From contig NZ_JAIBLJ010000006.1 in assembly GCF_020179385.1 (NCBI RefSeq), forward strand, positions 20,433 through 84,432: DNA of 64,000 bases, given 5' to 3'. Origin of the DNA: Alkalihalobacillus sp. YIM B00296 (GTDB taxonomy: Bacteria > Bacillota > Bacilli > Bacillales > Fictibacillaceae). The notes under the pieces are model-generated. The model was not told the DNA's origin, did not search any database, and saw only the letters and a program-made list of their open reading frames with translations. Below, piece after piece: positions 16,835 through 26,083 of this stretch (the first letter of the stretch is position 1; every line of letters starts with the position of its first letter). The position numbers were made by a program, and so were the translations under genes.

Positions 16835-17894
16835 AAAGCCTCCAATACATTTTCATAAATTCATCAGCATAATTTTCAAGTGAAAAAATACTTCTGATAC
16901 GGTTATAACCATTCCTTGTAAGCCTTTTTCGCAAATTAGCATTCTTCATTATACGCTCTGCTTTTGAGATGGCATCTTCGATAGAACTCTGACGTATGAT
17001 CATACCTGTAACATTGTTTTCTACAATACTCCTTATACCATCTGAATCAGTGGTGAGGATCGGACAACCACAACTCATCGCCTCAACAAGTGTATAGCCG
17101 AATCCCTCAATTTTAGAGGTGGAACACAACAATCCTCCTGAATCCGCTATTTGAGAATAATAACCTGGCATCAAATCATTTCTTATATTTTTATAGACAG
17201 TAAGGTTATGGGATAGATTCCATTTGTCAATCGTCTTTGTAAAAAGATTCTTCTGTGATGGTTCATAAAGCGAATCATCGATGAACATCCAAAGTTTAAT
17301 ATTTCCGTTCCGTTCAATCAATCTTTTACCGATTTCCAGGAAAAGATCCCATTTCTTATTTTTCTCAATACGACCAACCCAACCGGCTATTGGAGATATC
17401 GTTTTTGCTACAGGAACATGATGAAAGCTGTTAACATCGAAGCAATTGTGAAACGAAAATAACGGAAGAGCAGATAAGTATTTCTTTGCAAGTTGAATTA
17501 AGTGTGTTGTTTTTGGTATGAGGATCGCATCCGCTGCTTTTGTGATGAGCGATTTATGCCTGATGAAGAATCGTTCGGTAAACCTGTAATCACCAAGACC
17601 TTGTAATTCAAAAACAAGTTTTCCAACATATCCAGATCTTTTTATCGATCGAAGTAATTGATGATCTGTACAAACGACGATTAGATCATACTGTTCCCTT
17701 TTGACCAATGCTGATATTTCAGATGTTTTTTTCATTAGAAATGTCTTGATTCCTGTAATGTTGGGATGACCTGATCCCTGTTCCTTGTATAACAAATGGC
17801 ATTCGATTCCAGCTTGCCTAAGGGCTTTGCACCGATGCCGATTCAATGTTTCCATCCCGCCACTGGATATATAGTAGGTAAATAATACTTTCAT
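16833..17894 (-). CDS. Family 4 (GT-B) glycosyltransferase
   Basis: A retaining GT4-type glycosyltransferase of 353 residues. The N-terminal domain begins MKVLFTYYISSGGMETLNRH, where SGGMET is the typical glycine-rich loop. The C-terminal domain has AGWVGRIEKNKKWDLFLE, a CSTSKIEGFGYTLVEAMSCGCPILTTDSDG segment (E-x7-E motif) and a WRL end. The ATG at 17894 follows GGGAGAAGAAAAGA. It is the only gene of the island on the minus strand apart from the putative coat genes. It is divergent from the sulfotransferase across about 180 bases. Donor and acceptor cannot be predicted. Confidence 0.82.
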   Translation of the reverse strand: MKVLFTYYISSGGMETLNRHRCKALRQAGIECHLLYKEQGSGHPNITGIKTFLMKKTSEISALVKREQYDLIVVCTDHQLLRSIKRSGYVGKLVFELQGLGDYRFTERFFIRHKSLITKAADAILIPKTTHLIQLAKKYLSALPLFSFHNCFDVNSFHHVPVAKTISPIAGWVGRIEKNKKWDLFLEIGKRLIERNGNIKLWMFIDDSLYEPSQKNLFTKTIDKWNLSHNLTVYKNIRNDLMPGYYSQIADSGGLLCSTSKIEGFGYTLVEAMSCGCPILTTDSDGIRSIVENNVTGMIIRQSSIEDAISKAERIMKNANLRKRLTRNGYNRIRSIFSLENYADEFMKMYWRL

Positions 17895-18074
17895 TCTTTT
17901 CTTCTCCCATCTGTTATTGATTTTAAGTATATATATGTAAATATCATCTCGAATAATAACAGGTCTAAAAAGAGGATTATAGGGAAGTTGTCCAATCATC
18001 TATTACTTCTGTCGCATATGATGTAAAAAATTTTCATGAATAAAAAAGTAAGAAAGAAAGGAGAAAGATTGGGC

Positions 18075-18851
18075 ATGACTGAGTCACAAGGGTTACAGCC
18101 ATTTATACTGAATTCCATCCCTAAAAGTGGAACCCACTTGTTAAAACAGCTTTTACTTGGCATACCAGAAATGAAACATCATCCAGATAAAGGAATGTTC
18201 GGACATATCCATTATCAGACACCCTTACAGCTTAGTAGGATGAAAGATCTATCAAAACATGAATTTGTCAATGGCCATTTATTTTACAGCAAAGATTGGG
18301 AGACGTTTTTCAACAAACTAAATATGAAACAAATCTTCGTCTACCGGGATCCACGAGATGTCATCGTTTCCTATGCATATTTCATCCCGACACTCAAAAT
18401 TCATCCCCTTTATGACACCTTCCATCAAAAAGGATTTACACATCGCGACAGGATTAAATTCTTAATTGAAGGTGGCCAGCCGACGGATCCAAGGGGAGCT
18501 TATCAACTTAATGTATACGAGTGGTACAAAAGCTTTTCAGATTGGATAGGTAAGAAACACGTCCACTCTGTAAGGTTCGAGGATTTAACTTCATCGAAAA
18601 CAAGAAGAGTACAGGAAGTCCATAAAATCGTCAGATTCCTATGGGGGGAGGAACCTGTTCCTTCAACAGGACAGAAGATGGTTGGTAAAATGATTAACAA
18701 TATAAATCCTCAGACCTCTCCAACATTTCGGAAGGGGAAAATTGGAGGGTGGAAAAACGAACTGGATGATGAACTTCGAACGTTATTCAAGGATATTGCT
18801 GGACAGTTATTAATTGATCTGAACTATGAAAAAAATAAAAGCTGGCGATAA
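18075..18851 (+). CDS. PAPS-dependent sulfotransferase
   Basis: Transfers a sulfuryl group from PAPS to an acceptor hydroxyl or amine, here presumably a sugar. All main motifs of the sulfotransferase fold are visible: the 5'-phosphosulfate loop PKSGTHL (residues 16-22), a candidate catalytic histidine in NGHLFYS (H68), the 3'-phosphate motif YRDPRDVIVS with R91 and S99, and RKGKIGGWKNEL (219-230), the counterpart of the canonical RKGxxGDWKN motif. No membrane segment or signal peptide is seen, so it would act in the cytosol on a lipid-linked or nucleotide-linked glycan. The ATG at 18075 follows AAAGGAGAAAG; an in-frame ATG at 18036 is an alternative. Such enzymes are uncommon in Bacillus. Confidence 0.9.
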   Translation: MTESQGLQPFILNSIPKSGTHLLKQLLLGIPEMKHHPDKGMFGHIHYQTPLQLSRMKDLSKHEFVNGHLFYSKDWETFFNKLNMKQIFVYRDPRDVIVSYAYFIPTLKIHPLYDTFHQKGFTHRDRIKFLIEGGQPTDPRGAYQLNVYEWYKSFSDWIGKKHVHSVRFEDLTSSKTRRVQEVHKIVRFLWGEEPVPSTGQKMVGKMINNINPQTSPTFRKGKIGGWKNELDDELRTLFKDIAGQLLIDLNYEKNKSWR

Positions 18852-18969
18852 TCGATCAGTCTACCCAATTATATTTATTTTACCAATTCTAGGGTCATGT
18901 CTATGCTCGTCTCATGGATGCCTCATAGGTTAATAGAAGAAAGCCTGAGGATAATGAAAGGGGTTTGGT

Positions 18970-20052
18970 ATGAAAGTTTTGACGATTCTAGGTACACGAC
19001 CAGAGATCATACGTTTAAGTCTGATTTTGAAAAAGTTGGATCAATGGGCTGATCAACATATATTGGTCCATACTGGTCAGAATTTTGTTTACAACTTAAG
19101 TGAAATATTCTTTAAAGAACTGGATATACGGATGCCTGATTACATTTTACAGCCTAAGCAACAGTCTTTAGGAAGCCAATTAGCATCCATGTTTGAAAGA
19201 ATTGAAGAAATCCTATTACGGGAAAAACCTGATAAAGTTCTCGTTCTAGGTGATACGAATAGTGCACTGAGTGCGGTGCTGGCCGAACGTATGAGTATTC
19301 CTGTCATCCATATGGAAGCTGGAAACAGATGCTTCGATTTAGCTGTCCCAGAGGAGAAAAACCGGAAAGTGATCGATGCGATTTCCACCTATAATCTCCC
19401 TTATACACCGAATAGCAGGGATAACTTGGTACGTGAAGGAATCCCGACCAATCGGATCCTGTTGTTTGGAAATCCAATTTATGAAGTACTTAAACACTAC
19501 GAAAACACAATTGATAACAGCAAGATCCTTTCCAAATTGGATCTCAAGCCAAAGGAATATTTCCTTGTGACAACCCATCGCGCAGAAAATGTAGATAATC
19601 CCGTACATCTGATTGAAATTTTCGAAGGGCTTAATTCAATCGCTGAAACCTACAATAAACCCGTTATATGCAGTATCCATCCCCGTACGAAATCCAAGTT
19701 GGAAAACCAGACACAATTGACCCACCACCCGAACATACGATTCTTTGATCCTTTTGGATTCTTCGACTTTGTCCAGCTTGAGAAACAAGCTCTTTGCGTA
19801 TTGACTGACAGCGGGACAGTACAGGAGGAATGTTGTATCTTTAAAGTTCCTACCGTCACGATCCGAAACAGTACCGAACGTCCAGAAACCGTTGATTGTG
19901 GAAGTAATGTCGTTTCTGGGTTGAACAGGAAGCGCATATTAGATGCTGTAACCATCATGGTAAACCAAGAATCGGATTGGGAATGTCCAGCTGGTTATCT
20001 TGAAAAGCAAGTCTCACATAAAGTAGTTCAATTTTTATTAGGAGGTCGCTGA
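18970..20052 (+). CDS. UDP-N-acetylglucosamine 2-epimerase-like protein
   Basis: A non-hydrolysing UDP-HexNAc 2-epimerase family protein of 360 residues (WecB/MnaA/FnlC type). It has GTRPEIIRLS at residues 8-17, a GDTNSALSA segment near 94, HMEAGNRC near 115 and TTHRAEN near 200, followed by SIHPRTKSKL. Because it is coupled to a 4,6-dehydratase and a 4-reductase, it more likely acts last in making a UDP-2-acetamido-2,6-dideoxyhexose (like FnlC/CapG/WbvD) than on UDP-GlcNAc for teichoic acid linkage. The ATG at 18970 follows GAAAGGGGTTTGGT. The next gene starts four bases after its stop. Confidence 0.88.
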   Translation: MKVLTILGTRPEIIRLSLILKKLDQWADQHILVHTGQNFVYNLSEIFFKELDIRMPDYILQPKQQSLGSQLASMFERIEEILLREKPDKVLVLGDTNSALSAVLAERMSIPVIHMEAGNRCFDLAVPEEKNRKVIDAISTYNLPYTPNSRDNLVREGIPTNRILLFGNPIYEVLKHYENTIDNSKILSKLDLKPKEYFLVTTHRAENVDNPVHLIEIFEGLNSIAETYNKPVICSIHPRTKSKLENQTQLTHHPNIRFFDPFGFFDFVQLEKQALCVLTDSGTVQEECCIFKVPTVTIRNSTERPETVDCGSNVVSGLNRKRILDAVTIMVNQESDWECPAGYLEKQVSHKVVQFLLGGR

Positions 20053-20056
20053 CTGA

Positions 20057-21043
20057 TTGAAAAATAAAACGATTTTGATTACTGGAGGAACAGGTTCGTG
20101 GGGACATGAACTTGTCAAACAGCTGCTTGAAAAAGATCCGAAAGAAATTCGGATATTTTCACGTAACGAGGCAAGTCAAGTCCATATGCAACATGAATTT
20201 GAATATAATCCGAAGCTGAATTTCATCATCGGGGATATTCGTGAATACCAAGGTTTGGCAAAGGCATCAGAAGGAGTGAACTATATCTACCATCTTGCTG
20301 CATTGAAACATGTACCGATCTGTGAACATCAACCTTACGAGGCGCTCAAAACGAATGTATTGGGAACACAGCATGTCATTGAGGCAGCTATCCAAAACAA
20401 TGTCGAAAAAGTCATTTACATCTCAACAGATAAAGCTGCCAATCCTTCCAATTTTTATGGAATGACGAAAGCAATCGGAGAAAAACTTATCATTTATGCG
20501 AATGTCCTCAGCCCATTAACCAAATTTGTATGTGTAAGAGGTGGTAACGTACTCGGGACGAATGGAAGTGTCATCCATGTCTTCAAGCGTCAGATCCAGC
20601 AGAAAGGTGAAATCGGGATAACTGACAAGCGGATGACCAGGTTCTTTTTGACCTTACAGGATGCCATCAAGCTTTTATTCAAAGCTACTGACGAAAGTAA
20701 GGGCGGAGAGATTTTCGTAATGAAGATGCCTACATGCAGTATCATCGATTTAGCTGAAGTATTGATTGAGGCATCAGGAAAAGAAGGAGTCACCATCAAA
20801 GAGTCTGGCATCCGTCCTGGTGAAAAATTGCATGAAATTCTGCTTTCTGAATATGAAAGCAATACAACAGTCTATTTTGACGAAGAATATTTTGTCATCC
20901 TTCCGACAATCGATCTCAAAGAGCTGAAAGAGCATTACCAAAATTACAAAAAGATTGATCTGCACAGTTATAGCTCACATGAGATGCTGATGTCCAAAGC
21001 CGAAATCAAAGAGATGCTGCTCAAAGGTGGGTTTCTGTCATGA
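20057..21043 (+). CDS. UDP-HexNAc 4,6-dehydratase, CapE/FnlA/WbvB type
   Basis: An extended SDR of 328 residues with the NAD-binding GGTGSWG motif (10-16), HLAALKHVP near 79-87 and the catalytic YGMTK (Y134, K138). The NPSNFYGMTKAIGEK context and KMPTCSIIDLAEVL tail are typical of membrane-free UDP-GlcNAc dehydratase/epimerases that start L-FucNAc or L-QuiNAc/L-RhaNAc synthesis. The start is a TTG at 20057 with GGAGG at 20041-20045. Its end overlaps the next start by four bases (ATGA). Epimerisation at C3 and/or C5 cannot be told from sequence alone. Confidence 0.88.
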   Translation: MKNKTILITGGTGSWGHELVKQLLEKDPKEIRIFSRNEASQVHMQHEFEYNPKLNFIIGDIREYQGLAKASEGVNYIYHLAALKHVPICEHQPYEALKTNVLGTQHVIEAAIQNNVEKVIYISTDKAANPSNFYGMTKAIGEKLIIYANVLSPLTKFVCVRGGNVLGTNGSVIHVFKRQIQQKGEIGITDKRMTRFFLTLQDAIKLLFKATDESKGGEIFVMKMPTCSIIDLAEVLIEASGKEGVTIKESGIRPGEKLHEILLSEYESNTTVYFDEEYFVILPTIDLKELKEHYQNYKKIDLHSYSSHEMLMSKAEIKEMLLKGGFLS

Positions 21044-21858
21044 GGGTGCTTGTCTTGGGAGGACATGGGATGGCGGGTCACATGATTGTCAAATATTTTA
21101 CCAGTTTGAAAGAATATGACCTTTACTATACCCACCGGAATCCAAATACCTCTGAGGGAATATACCTGGATGTCCGAAATACGGCAGAACTTAAAGGTGT
21201 CATCCGAAATGTGAAGCCTGATATTGTCATCAATTGTGTAGGTATCCTGAATGAAAGTGCTGCAAAACACACTAGGGATGCCATAATGGTGAACAGCTTA
21301 TTGCCGCACATTCTTAAAGACGAATTGTCTACAATCGGATCCAAGTTAATCCACATAAGTACAGATTGTGTTTTCAATGGACAAAAGGGCAACCATACTG
21401 AAACGGATCTCTCGGACAGTACAAGTATATACGGCAGAACCAAGGCATTGGGAGAGGTGACGGAGGAACCGCATCTTACAATCAGAACGTCGATCATCGG
21501 ACCAGAATTGAAAGATGGAATTGGTTTATTTAATTGGTTCATGAAGCAAACAGGAGAGATCAATGGATTCATCAATGTCTTTTGGAATGGAGTCACTACC
21601 CTTGAATTGGCTAAAGTGGTGCATGCCCTCAACATCCAGAATGTATCAGGGCTTTACCATCTCACCGCTCAAGAACCACTTTCCAAATATTCACTCCTTA
21701 CAAAGATCCAGGCCATTTTCGAGAAGGATGATGTAAGCATAAAGCCATACGAAAAGGTAATTTGCGATCGTACGCTTATGAATACTAGAGAAGATGTCGG
21801 TTACCAGACTCCCTCTTATGATGCAATGCTGAGGGAATTAAGAGAATGGATAGACTGA
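21040..21858 (+). CDS. RmlD-like UDP-sugar 4-keto reductase
   Basis: A short-chain reductase of 272 residues with GGHGMAG (7-13) for NAD(P)H binding, HISTDCVFNG (105-114) and catalytic YGRTK (Y131, K135), all in the RmlD pattern. It lacks the C-terminal cupin half of CapF/FnlB (about 370 residues). It therefore resembles the stand-alone WbvR-like reductase that gives UDP-L-RhaNAc, and with the 2-epimerase UDP-L-QuiNAc. The product assignment is inference. Translation is probably coupled to the upstream gene through the ATGA overlap, and the next gene starts two bases after its stop. Confidence 0.82.
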   Translation: MRVLVLGGHGMAGHMIVKYFTSLKEYDLYYTHRNPNTSEGIYLDVRNTAELKGVIRNVKPDIVINCVGILNESAAKHTRDAIMVNSLLPHILKDELSTIGSKLIHISTDCVFNGQKGNHTETDLSDSTSIYGRTKALGEVTEEPHLTIRTSIIGPELKDGIGLFNWFMKQTGEINGFINVFWNGVTTLELAKVVHALNIQNVSGLYHLTAQEPLSKYSLLTKIQAIFEKDDVSIKPYEKVICDRTLMNTREDVGYQTPSYDAMLRELREWID

Positions 21859-21859
21859 A

Positions 21860-22759
21860 ATGCCAGCCTCTAAAAAGAGGATCCTGATAACAGGAGCTTC
21901 CGGTTTTACAGGGGTACACGCTGTAAGACTTGCTAGTCAATCGGAATTAAAGGTCATCTGTACCAGTAGGAGCCCTCAACCTTCTTCACCGATAACCTTC
22001 AGGCAGTGTGATTTGACCGACTATGTTCAGATTGAAAGGATCATTAAGATCGTAAAACCACATTTTGTACTGCATCTTGCAGGGTTCAATGATGCTCGGC
22101 GATCTTGGGAAACACCGCATTCTTGTTTAGAGAATAACATATTCGGAACACTCAATCTCCTAGAAGCTGCCCGGCTTCATATTCCGAAGTCTAAAATATT
22201 GATCATTGGTTCCGCTCTACAATATTCGTTGTGCTCTGGGGAAAAACCACCTCATCCCTATAGTTTCAGTAAAACCCTCCAGACACTCCTGTCGAAAGAG
22301 TGGAAGCGTTTTTACGATATGAACATTGCTGTAGCAAAGCCATCCAATCTTATCGGACCCGGACATTCCCAAGGTATTTGTTCTAAAGTGGCAAAACAGA
22401 TCGTCATCGCCGAAAAAAATAATGAACCTGTCCATGTCCATCTATACAATAGTCTATCGGAATGCGATTTTGTAGATGTCCGGGATGCGGTCAAGGCATA
22501 TCTATTGATCTTGATGAGTGAAAGTGAATTTGATCATTTTGATATCGGTTCAGGACAGAGCAGGACGCTGGAGAACTTGATGGACAATTTCCAGGTACTG
22601 ACCACACAACCTATCCGAATCACTAAGGATCATTCCCTTGCAACCCACCCGGTTGACTTGGATTTACAGCCGGTAAGATCACTTGGCTGGAAGCCAGAAT
22701 ATACCCTCCAATCAACTTTGAACGATATTCTTTCTTTCTATAAGTCTATTGAACAATAA
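21860..22759 (+). CDS. Extended SDR, nucleotide-sugar epimerase/dehydratase/reductase
   Basis: A 299-residue extended SDR with GASGFTGVH (12-20), HLAGFNDARRSWETP (72-86) and a YSFSK catalytic pair (Y134, K138). The layout recalls GDP-4-keto-6-deoxymannose reductases (Rmd) and related sugar epimerases, including a C-terminal DVRDAVKAYLLIL segment. It has no partner GDP-mannose dehydratase nearby, so the substrate may instead be a UDP-sugar made by the upstream genes. It sits in a tight run of four sugar genes. The following glycosyltransferase is 17 bases away. Confidence 0.75.
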   Translation: MPASKKRILITGASGFTGVHAVRLASQSELKVICTSRSPQPSSPITFRQCDLTDYVQIERIIKIVKPHFVLHLAGFNDARRSWETPHSCLENNIFGTLNLLEAARLHIPKSKILIIGSALQYSLCSGEKPPHPYSFSKTLQTLLSKEWKRFYDMNIAVAKPSNLIGPGHSQGICSKVAKQIVIAEKNNEPVHVHLYNSLSECDFVDVRDAVKAYLLILMSESEFDHFDIGSGQSRTLENLMDNFQVLTTQPIRITKDHSLATHPVDLDLQPVRSLGWKPEYTLQSTLNDILSFYKSIEQ

Positions 22760-22776
22760 CATCATTACAGATTGAA

Positions 22777-23550
22777 ATGAGGAAAACCACGTTGAAAAAT
22801 ATACCGAAAATAAGTATTGTCATACCTTTTTATAATTGTCCTTTTGTCGATCAAGCGATCAAGAGTGCCCTTAGACAGACTTATCGAAATAGGGAAGTGA
22901 TCCTGGTCGATGATGGATCGACTCAACATACATCATTGATCAATCCATTTTTGAATCAAATATTGTATATAAAAAAAGAAAATGGTGGAACAGCTAGTGC
23001 TTTGAATACCGGAATCCAATCTTCCACCGGAGAATTGATCGCATGGTTGAGCTCAGATGATATATTTCTAAGGGAGAAGCTGGCTAAGCAGGTTAAGTTC
23101 ATGCAGGAAACGAAGGCGGACATGGTGTATACCAATTACAACCTGATCGATGAGCATAGTGTCGTTTTCAAAAAGGATGTTGGGTTGATTCTTACGAGTA
23201 AGGTTGATTTATTCAAGCAGCTCCAAAAAAGCTGCCCGGTTAATGGAAGTACGGTATTAGTAAAGAAAGAAATTTTCTCGTCGATCGGTTGGTTCGATGA
23301 AACGTTGAAGTATACACATGATTACGATATGTGGGTAAGGATGGCGGCTAAGTACGACTTGAAAGTCTTGAATGAATCTTTGCTGAATTACCGGGTTCAT
23401 GACAATATGGGTTCTAAAAGGTTTGTGGAAGGACAGTGGAAAGGAATCAAAGCTGTACAAGAAAAATATAAAGGAATGCTGGCCAGACTTATTCATTGTG
23501 AGGAGTCTGGAATAGATGAGGATTGTTCCCGAGACGAGAATCTGGAGTGA
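22777..23550 (+). CDS. Family 2 glycosyltransferase, paralogue of 16043-16792
   Basis: A GT-A protein of 257 residues starting IPKISIVIPFYNC, with VDDGSTQH, SSDDIFLREKL and YTHDYDMWVRM in the expected order. It matches the gene at 16043 along its whole length, including RVHDNMGSK near residue 210, so the two arose by duplication and probably use related donors or acceptors. The start could be the ATG at 22777 or the TTG at 22792 (after GAGGAAAACCACG). It closes the deoxyaminosugar run. A broken glycosyltransferase follows after about 30 bases. Confidence 0.8.
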   Translation: MRKTTLKNIPKISIVIPFYNCPFVDQAIKSALRQTYRNREVILVDDGSTQHTSLINPFLNQILYIKKENGGTASALNTGIQSSTGELIAWLSSDDIFLREKLAKQVKFMQETKADMVYTNYNLIDEHSVVFKKDVGLILTSKVDLFKQLQKSCPVNGSTVLVKKEIFSSIGWFDETLKYTHDYDMWVRMAAKYDLKVLNESLLNYRVHDNMGSKRFVEGQWKGIKAVQEKYKGMLARLIHCEESGIDEDCSRDENLE

Positions 23551-23583
23551 AATTTTGAAATGAAAAACAGGGGAGAAAAAACG

Positions 23584-24765
23584 ATTGGAAATGATATTGA
23601 AATCAGTATCATCACCGACGTACAATAAATACCCCCAAAATCTGCTAACCCTATATTCTATTGAAAACTAACAATTCGATCTATCCAAAGTGGAAGTCAT
23701 CATGATTGATGATGGATCTACAGATCAGACTAGAACGTTGATAGAGCATACATTTCCTTTTCACTTCAAGTTATTACGGAGGGGTCAGAACATCGGCAGA
23801 CCAGCAGCAAGAAATCTGGGTATAAGAATGCAAAAGGAAAAATCCTCATTTTCCTTGATGCGGAGATTATCGTTCAGCCTGATTTTCTAACCATCCACCA
23901 TCACTATCATAGTAAATATTCCAATATGGTCGTTACAGGAGTCATGACAATCAAGAGATTATATTCTATTTTGTATCCTGAATTTTCCAAAATCCAACTG
24001 CAAGAATGCAGAGGAATGATCAAGGCGTTACCAGAATGGAAGGCGAAATTCGACACTTTTGAAAAAAAATCTAAAAAAATTCTATTGATTAACAAGAATC
24101 ATATCTTTTCAGGGAAATACAAAAGATTATCCACGATTACACCCTATGAGAAATTTTATAACCGGGTGATTATTGCAAATTATGGATATGAATTAAAGGG
24201 TTACCCGGATTCCATGGCAAATGTTCGGAACAGGTCACGTTTCGGTCTCTAAAGAAGCGCTCGAGGGGGTAGGACTATTTTCAGAATACCCAGGATATGG
24301 ATGGGATGACTGTGAAATGGGCTACCGTCTTTACAAAAACGGAGCTGTATTCGCCAGTGATGAACGTCTAGTCAGCTACCATCAGGAACACCCGATAGTC
24401 AAAACGATACGGGATAAATCGAAAGAAAATTATTTCAGATTTCAGGAAACCTACAAAGAGGTGGACCAAATGATCATCAGCCTCACGTTTTTACCTGAAC
24501 CATTCAATCTCCATAAACCAACCAAATCTTAATCAACTATCAGGATCTTTGCAATCGATACCCGGATGCCTACAAATCTATCAAACAATGTTTCCATGGG
24601 ATGTTACGTAAAATAGGCAGGCTCAGGAGTAAGAATGAACCGATCACCCATCTCTCTAAACAAAAAATAGATAAGAGTACCCTCTCTAATGAAAAACGGA
24701 ATTTAAGGACACTTCGCCAATATCAACGTTTTCTAGAATGCTTTGAAAGGCTTGAAAACTTATAA
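23584..24765 (+). pseudogene. Family 2 glycosyltransferase, broken by frameshifts and a stop
   Basis: Joined over several frames the region reads as one GT2 enzyme: SPTYNKYPQNLLTLYSIEN, then VEVIMIDDGSTDQT, GRPAARNLGI, KILIFLDAEIIVQPDF, FGTGHVSVSKEALEGVGLF and GWDDCEMGYRLYKNG. A final helical tail ends at 24765. Breaks are seen near 23620 (frameshift), at about 23668 (TAA after SIEN), near 23830 (frameshift), near 24220 (frameshift) and just before 24535 (frameshift). With at least five lesions it is almost certainly not functional. Before decay it would have been the last glycosyltransferase of the sugar operon. Confidence 0.85.
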
Positions 24766-24802
24766 AAAATAGTCTCTGTTAAAGTTCATTGTTGATATAT
24801 GC

Positions 24803-24975
24803 AAAATTCACTCCCTTTCCGCGGACGATCCGCAAGCCTCCTCGCTCACTTGCACAGGATGTTCTGGCTTCGACGTTCACCACAGGACGTGATGGTTGTT
24901 AGTCGAAGATCCTTAAATCGCTGCGGGGTCTCGCCTGGCTCGCTTTTCCCGCTGGAGTGTCGCGAATTTCGCTTA
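24803..24975 (+). repeat. Interspersed intergenic repeat, long copy
   Basis: A G+C-richer block from CACTCCCTTTCCGCGG to the end of TCGCGAATTTCGCTTAG. It contains GTTCACCACAGGACGTGA and CTTTTCCCGCTGGAGTGTCG. A fragment of its right end is found inverted at 34639-34670. I recall similar blocks between genes in many Bacillales genomes, with no defined function. The frames across it do not look coding. It lies between the broken glycosyltransferase and the next glycosyltransferase operon. Confidence 0.6.
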
Positions 24976-25044
24976 GAAAATTTCCTGCGAAAATCAACAT
25001 TACTATTTAACAAAGCCAAAAAATAAAGAAAGGTGGTGGTATAT

Positions 25045-26079
25045 TTGAAGATAACGTTTGCTGCGCTCACCCTTTGTAAGGGAGGAGCACAAAGAATGCT
25101 AGTGGAGCTTGCAAATGGTCTTTCCCAAAAAGGGTATGACGTGGCAGTCGTAATGCCGCCTCAAGGGGTTATCGAATATCCGTTACATGTAAGTGTGATC
25201 CGGACGAAGGGACCAAACATAACTGCAAATGATATACCGGTCAGTAACATCATCGTTTCTAATTTTTATACATTGACGCCCATATGTGAGCAAGCCAGCC
25301 GTGCTGGCAGAGGGACACATGTGAGGATCAGTCTTTGCTATGAACCTGGGTTCCTGCCTGATCATGAAGCTTCTTTCAAGAGCTATCACAGCAGTAAAAA
25401 TCTTGTCGTCCTTTCCAATTGGCAGCAACAACTCATTAAATTGAACCATGGGATCGAAGGGTCGATTGTACCTGTAGGTGTAAGTAGAAACTTTCGCAAT
25501 TTAGGTAAAAGACGCTCAAAAAAACGGTTGGAAGTAAGCGGGATCGTAAGAATGCAAGAGGGTGGATATTCATGGCATAGAGAACAGGAATATCTAATTG
25601 AAACTTTTACAGCATTAAAGAAGAAATACCCGCGAGTAACCTTCAATTTAATTTCTCCCCCAAATGAAGTCATAGTTTCTCAGGCCCTCCATTCATACCA
25701 TTCGAACCGTTTATTCCAATCATTAAAGCCTCGTGACGATGTCCAGCTTAACAAATTCCTGAATAAGACAGATATCTTTGTGAGCTCTTCAACTTATGAT
25801 ACAGCTTCACTACCTGGACTTGAAGCGATGAAATGCGGAGCTGCATTAGCAACCGTCTATTCAGGTGGAAACACGGATTATTGCCGTCATGGAGAAAACT
25901 GTTTATTATCTTATCGCCATGAAAATAAGTTGTTTGAACACATTTCTACTCTCATAGAGAACGCCCAGCTTCGTCAAAAGCTTGCCAGCGAGGGAGAAAA
26001 AGAAGCCTCAAAATGGACCTGGGATCGAAGTGTAAACCTTTTCGAGCTGGCAATAAAAAGATTCATGAACAGGAGGTAA
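25045..26079 (+). CDS. Glycosyltransferase (GT4-like) coupled to the PAPS genes
   Basis: A GT-B glycosyltransferase of about 344 residues. The N-terminal domain has LCKGGAQRMLVELANGL, the glycine loop of family 4 enzymes. The C-terminal domain has VSSSTYDTASLPGLEAMKCG and ATVYSGGNTDYC, the E-x7-E-like donor site region. I place the start at the TTG at 25045 after AAAGGTGGTGG; GTG codons at 25033 and 25036 are alternatives. Its stop is four bases before sat, whose ribosome binding site (AGGAGG) lies in its last codons, so the genes are translated from one transcript. This ties a glycosyltransferase directly to sulfate activation. Confidence 0.8.
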   Translation: MKITFAALTLCKGGAQRMLVELANGLSQKGYDVAVVMPPQGVIEYPLHVSVIRTKGPNITANDIPVSNIIVSNFYTLTPICEQASRAGRGTHVRISLCYEPGFLPDHEASFKSYHSSKNLVVLSNWQQQLIKLNHGIEGSIVPVGVSRNFRNLGKRRSKKRLEVSGIVRMQEGGYSWHREQEYLIETFTALKKKYPRVTFNLISPPNEVIVSQALHSYHSNRLFQSLKPRDDVQLNKFLNKTDIFVSSSTYDTASLPGLEAMKCGAALATVYSGGNTDYCRHGENCLLSYRHENKLFEHISTLIENAQLRQKLASEGEKEASKWTWDRSVNLFELAIKRFMNRR

Positions 26080-26083
26080 CAGC

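Noticed and set aside
24799-25026. 75-codon frame across the repeat block
   Set aside because: It lies wholly inside the interspersed repeat, has no ribosome binding site, and is open only because of base composition.
26000-26083. S-box (SAM) or T-box leader before sat
   Set aside because: sat follows a glycosyltransferase by four bases, with no room for a leader.
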